DNA of 64,000 nucleotides. Source: Capitulum mitella. Lineage: Eukaryota; Arthropoda; Thecostraca; Pollicipedomorpha; Pollicipedidae. The stretch spans positions 32,036,904 to 32,100,903 of the forward strand of contig CP099839.1 in assembly GCA_030062745.1 (NCBI GenBank), in the 5' to 3' direction. The notes beneath the pieces are model-generated. The model did not search any database and was not told where the DNA came from. It saw only the letters and a program-made list of their open reading frames with translations. Shown here in pieces: positions 63,932-64,000 of this stretch; position 1 is the stretch's first letter; every line of letters begins with the position of its first letter. A program made the position numbers and the translations under genes.

Positions 63932-64000
63932 ACGTGAATTTACCTAACTCGCGCTGAAGGCTCAAAAGAGGTAAGTTTACTTAAAAGGTTGTTTGGCATG

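Larger units (their letters stand above)
61300..64000. other. Right edge: AT-rich, AGGTCA-rich, no gene recognised
   Basis: Many direct and inverted AGGTCA/TGACCT words (62935-62970, 63090-63110, 63390-63425, 63725-63760). A dinucleotide-like GTGGGTGCC word is repeated at 62408-62460. Open frames are short and unlike any family I know. Confidence 0.4.

Overview
This is a nuclear genomic window from an animal, most likely an arthropod and plausibly a crustacean. Its genes are split by GT-AG introns, and many introns and the whole right end are full of repeats, microsatellites and broken transposable elements. The arthropod reading rests on the gene architectures (a fucolectin/sushi receptor, RPL6, PP1), on scattered CCTAA/TTAGG motifs and on the style of the mobile elements; I cannot name the species.

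Three cellular genes are well supported. (1) From 3505 to 22690 (+) lies a single-pass receptor: an F5/8-type-C/fucolectin (FTP) domain over two exons, three sushi (CCP) domains, one transmembrane helix, and a GC-rich tail of about 300 residues with 15 tyrosines, one ITAM-spaced tyrosine pair and a C-terminal SH3-type proline motif. Its signal-peptide exon was not found. (2) From 23594 to about 31984 (-) lies ribosomal protein L6 (RPL6), complete in four coding exons (218 aa), with a short candidate 5' UTR exon carrying a TOP-like start. It is tail-to-tail with the receptor. (3) From 32856 to 53209 (+) lies a protein phosphatase 1 catalytic subunit (330 aa, seven exons, all phases consistent), head-to-head with RPL6 across about 0.9 kb. 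The last PP1 intron contains a large single exon (49864-52725). It encodes about 950 residues with an RS-rich middle and an SGNH-like domain, has a good splice acceptor, and is in frame with PP1 exon 6. It is either a nested gene or an alternative last exon that would give PP1 a giant C-terminal extension.

The rest is mostly repeats. The receptor introns hold composite repeats, a (CA)n/(TA)n tract, a degenerate minisatellite, a broken transposon gene interrupted by a fold-back insertion made of inverted 'AATGGCGA' repeats, and a Penelope-like reverse transcriptase fragment. Two copies of a 1.2-kb TTAA-bounded, piggyBac-like non-autonomous element lie in RPL6 intron 2 and PP1 intron 2. A 1.3-kb fold-back element lies in PP1 intron 1. 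From 53800 to 64000 I see no convincing gene, only a diverged tandem repeat, a 264-bp hAT-like MITE, short minisatellites and many AGGTCA-like half-sites.

Most notable: the tyrosine-rich lectin/sushi receptor, the possible PP1-SGNH fusion isoform, and two separate tandem duplications that each copy a splice site. All identifications come from reading translations and recalled family features; no database search was possible.
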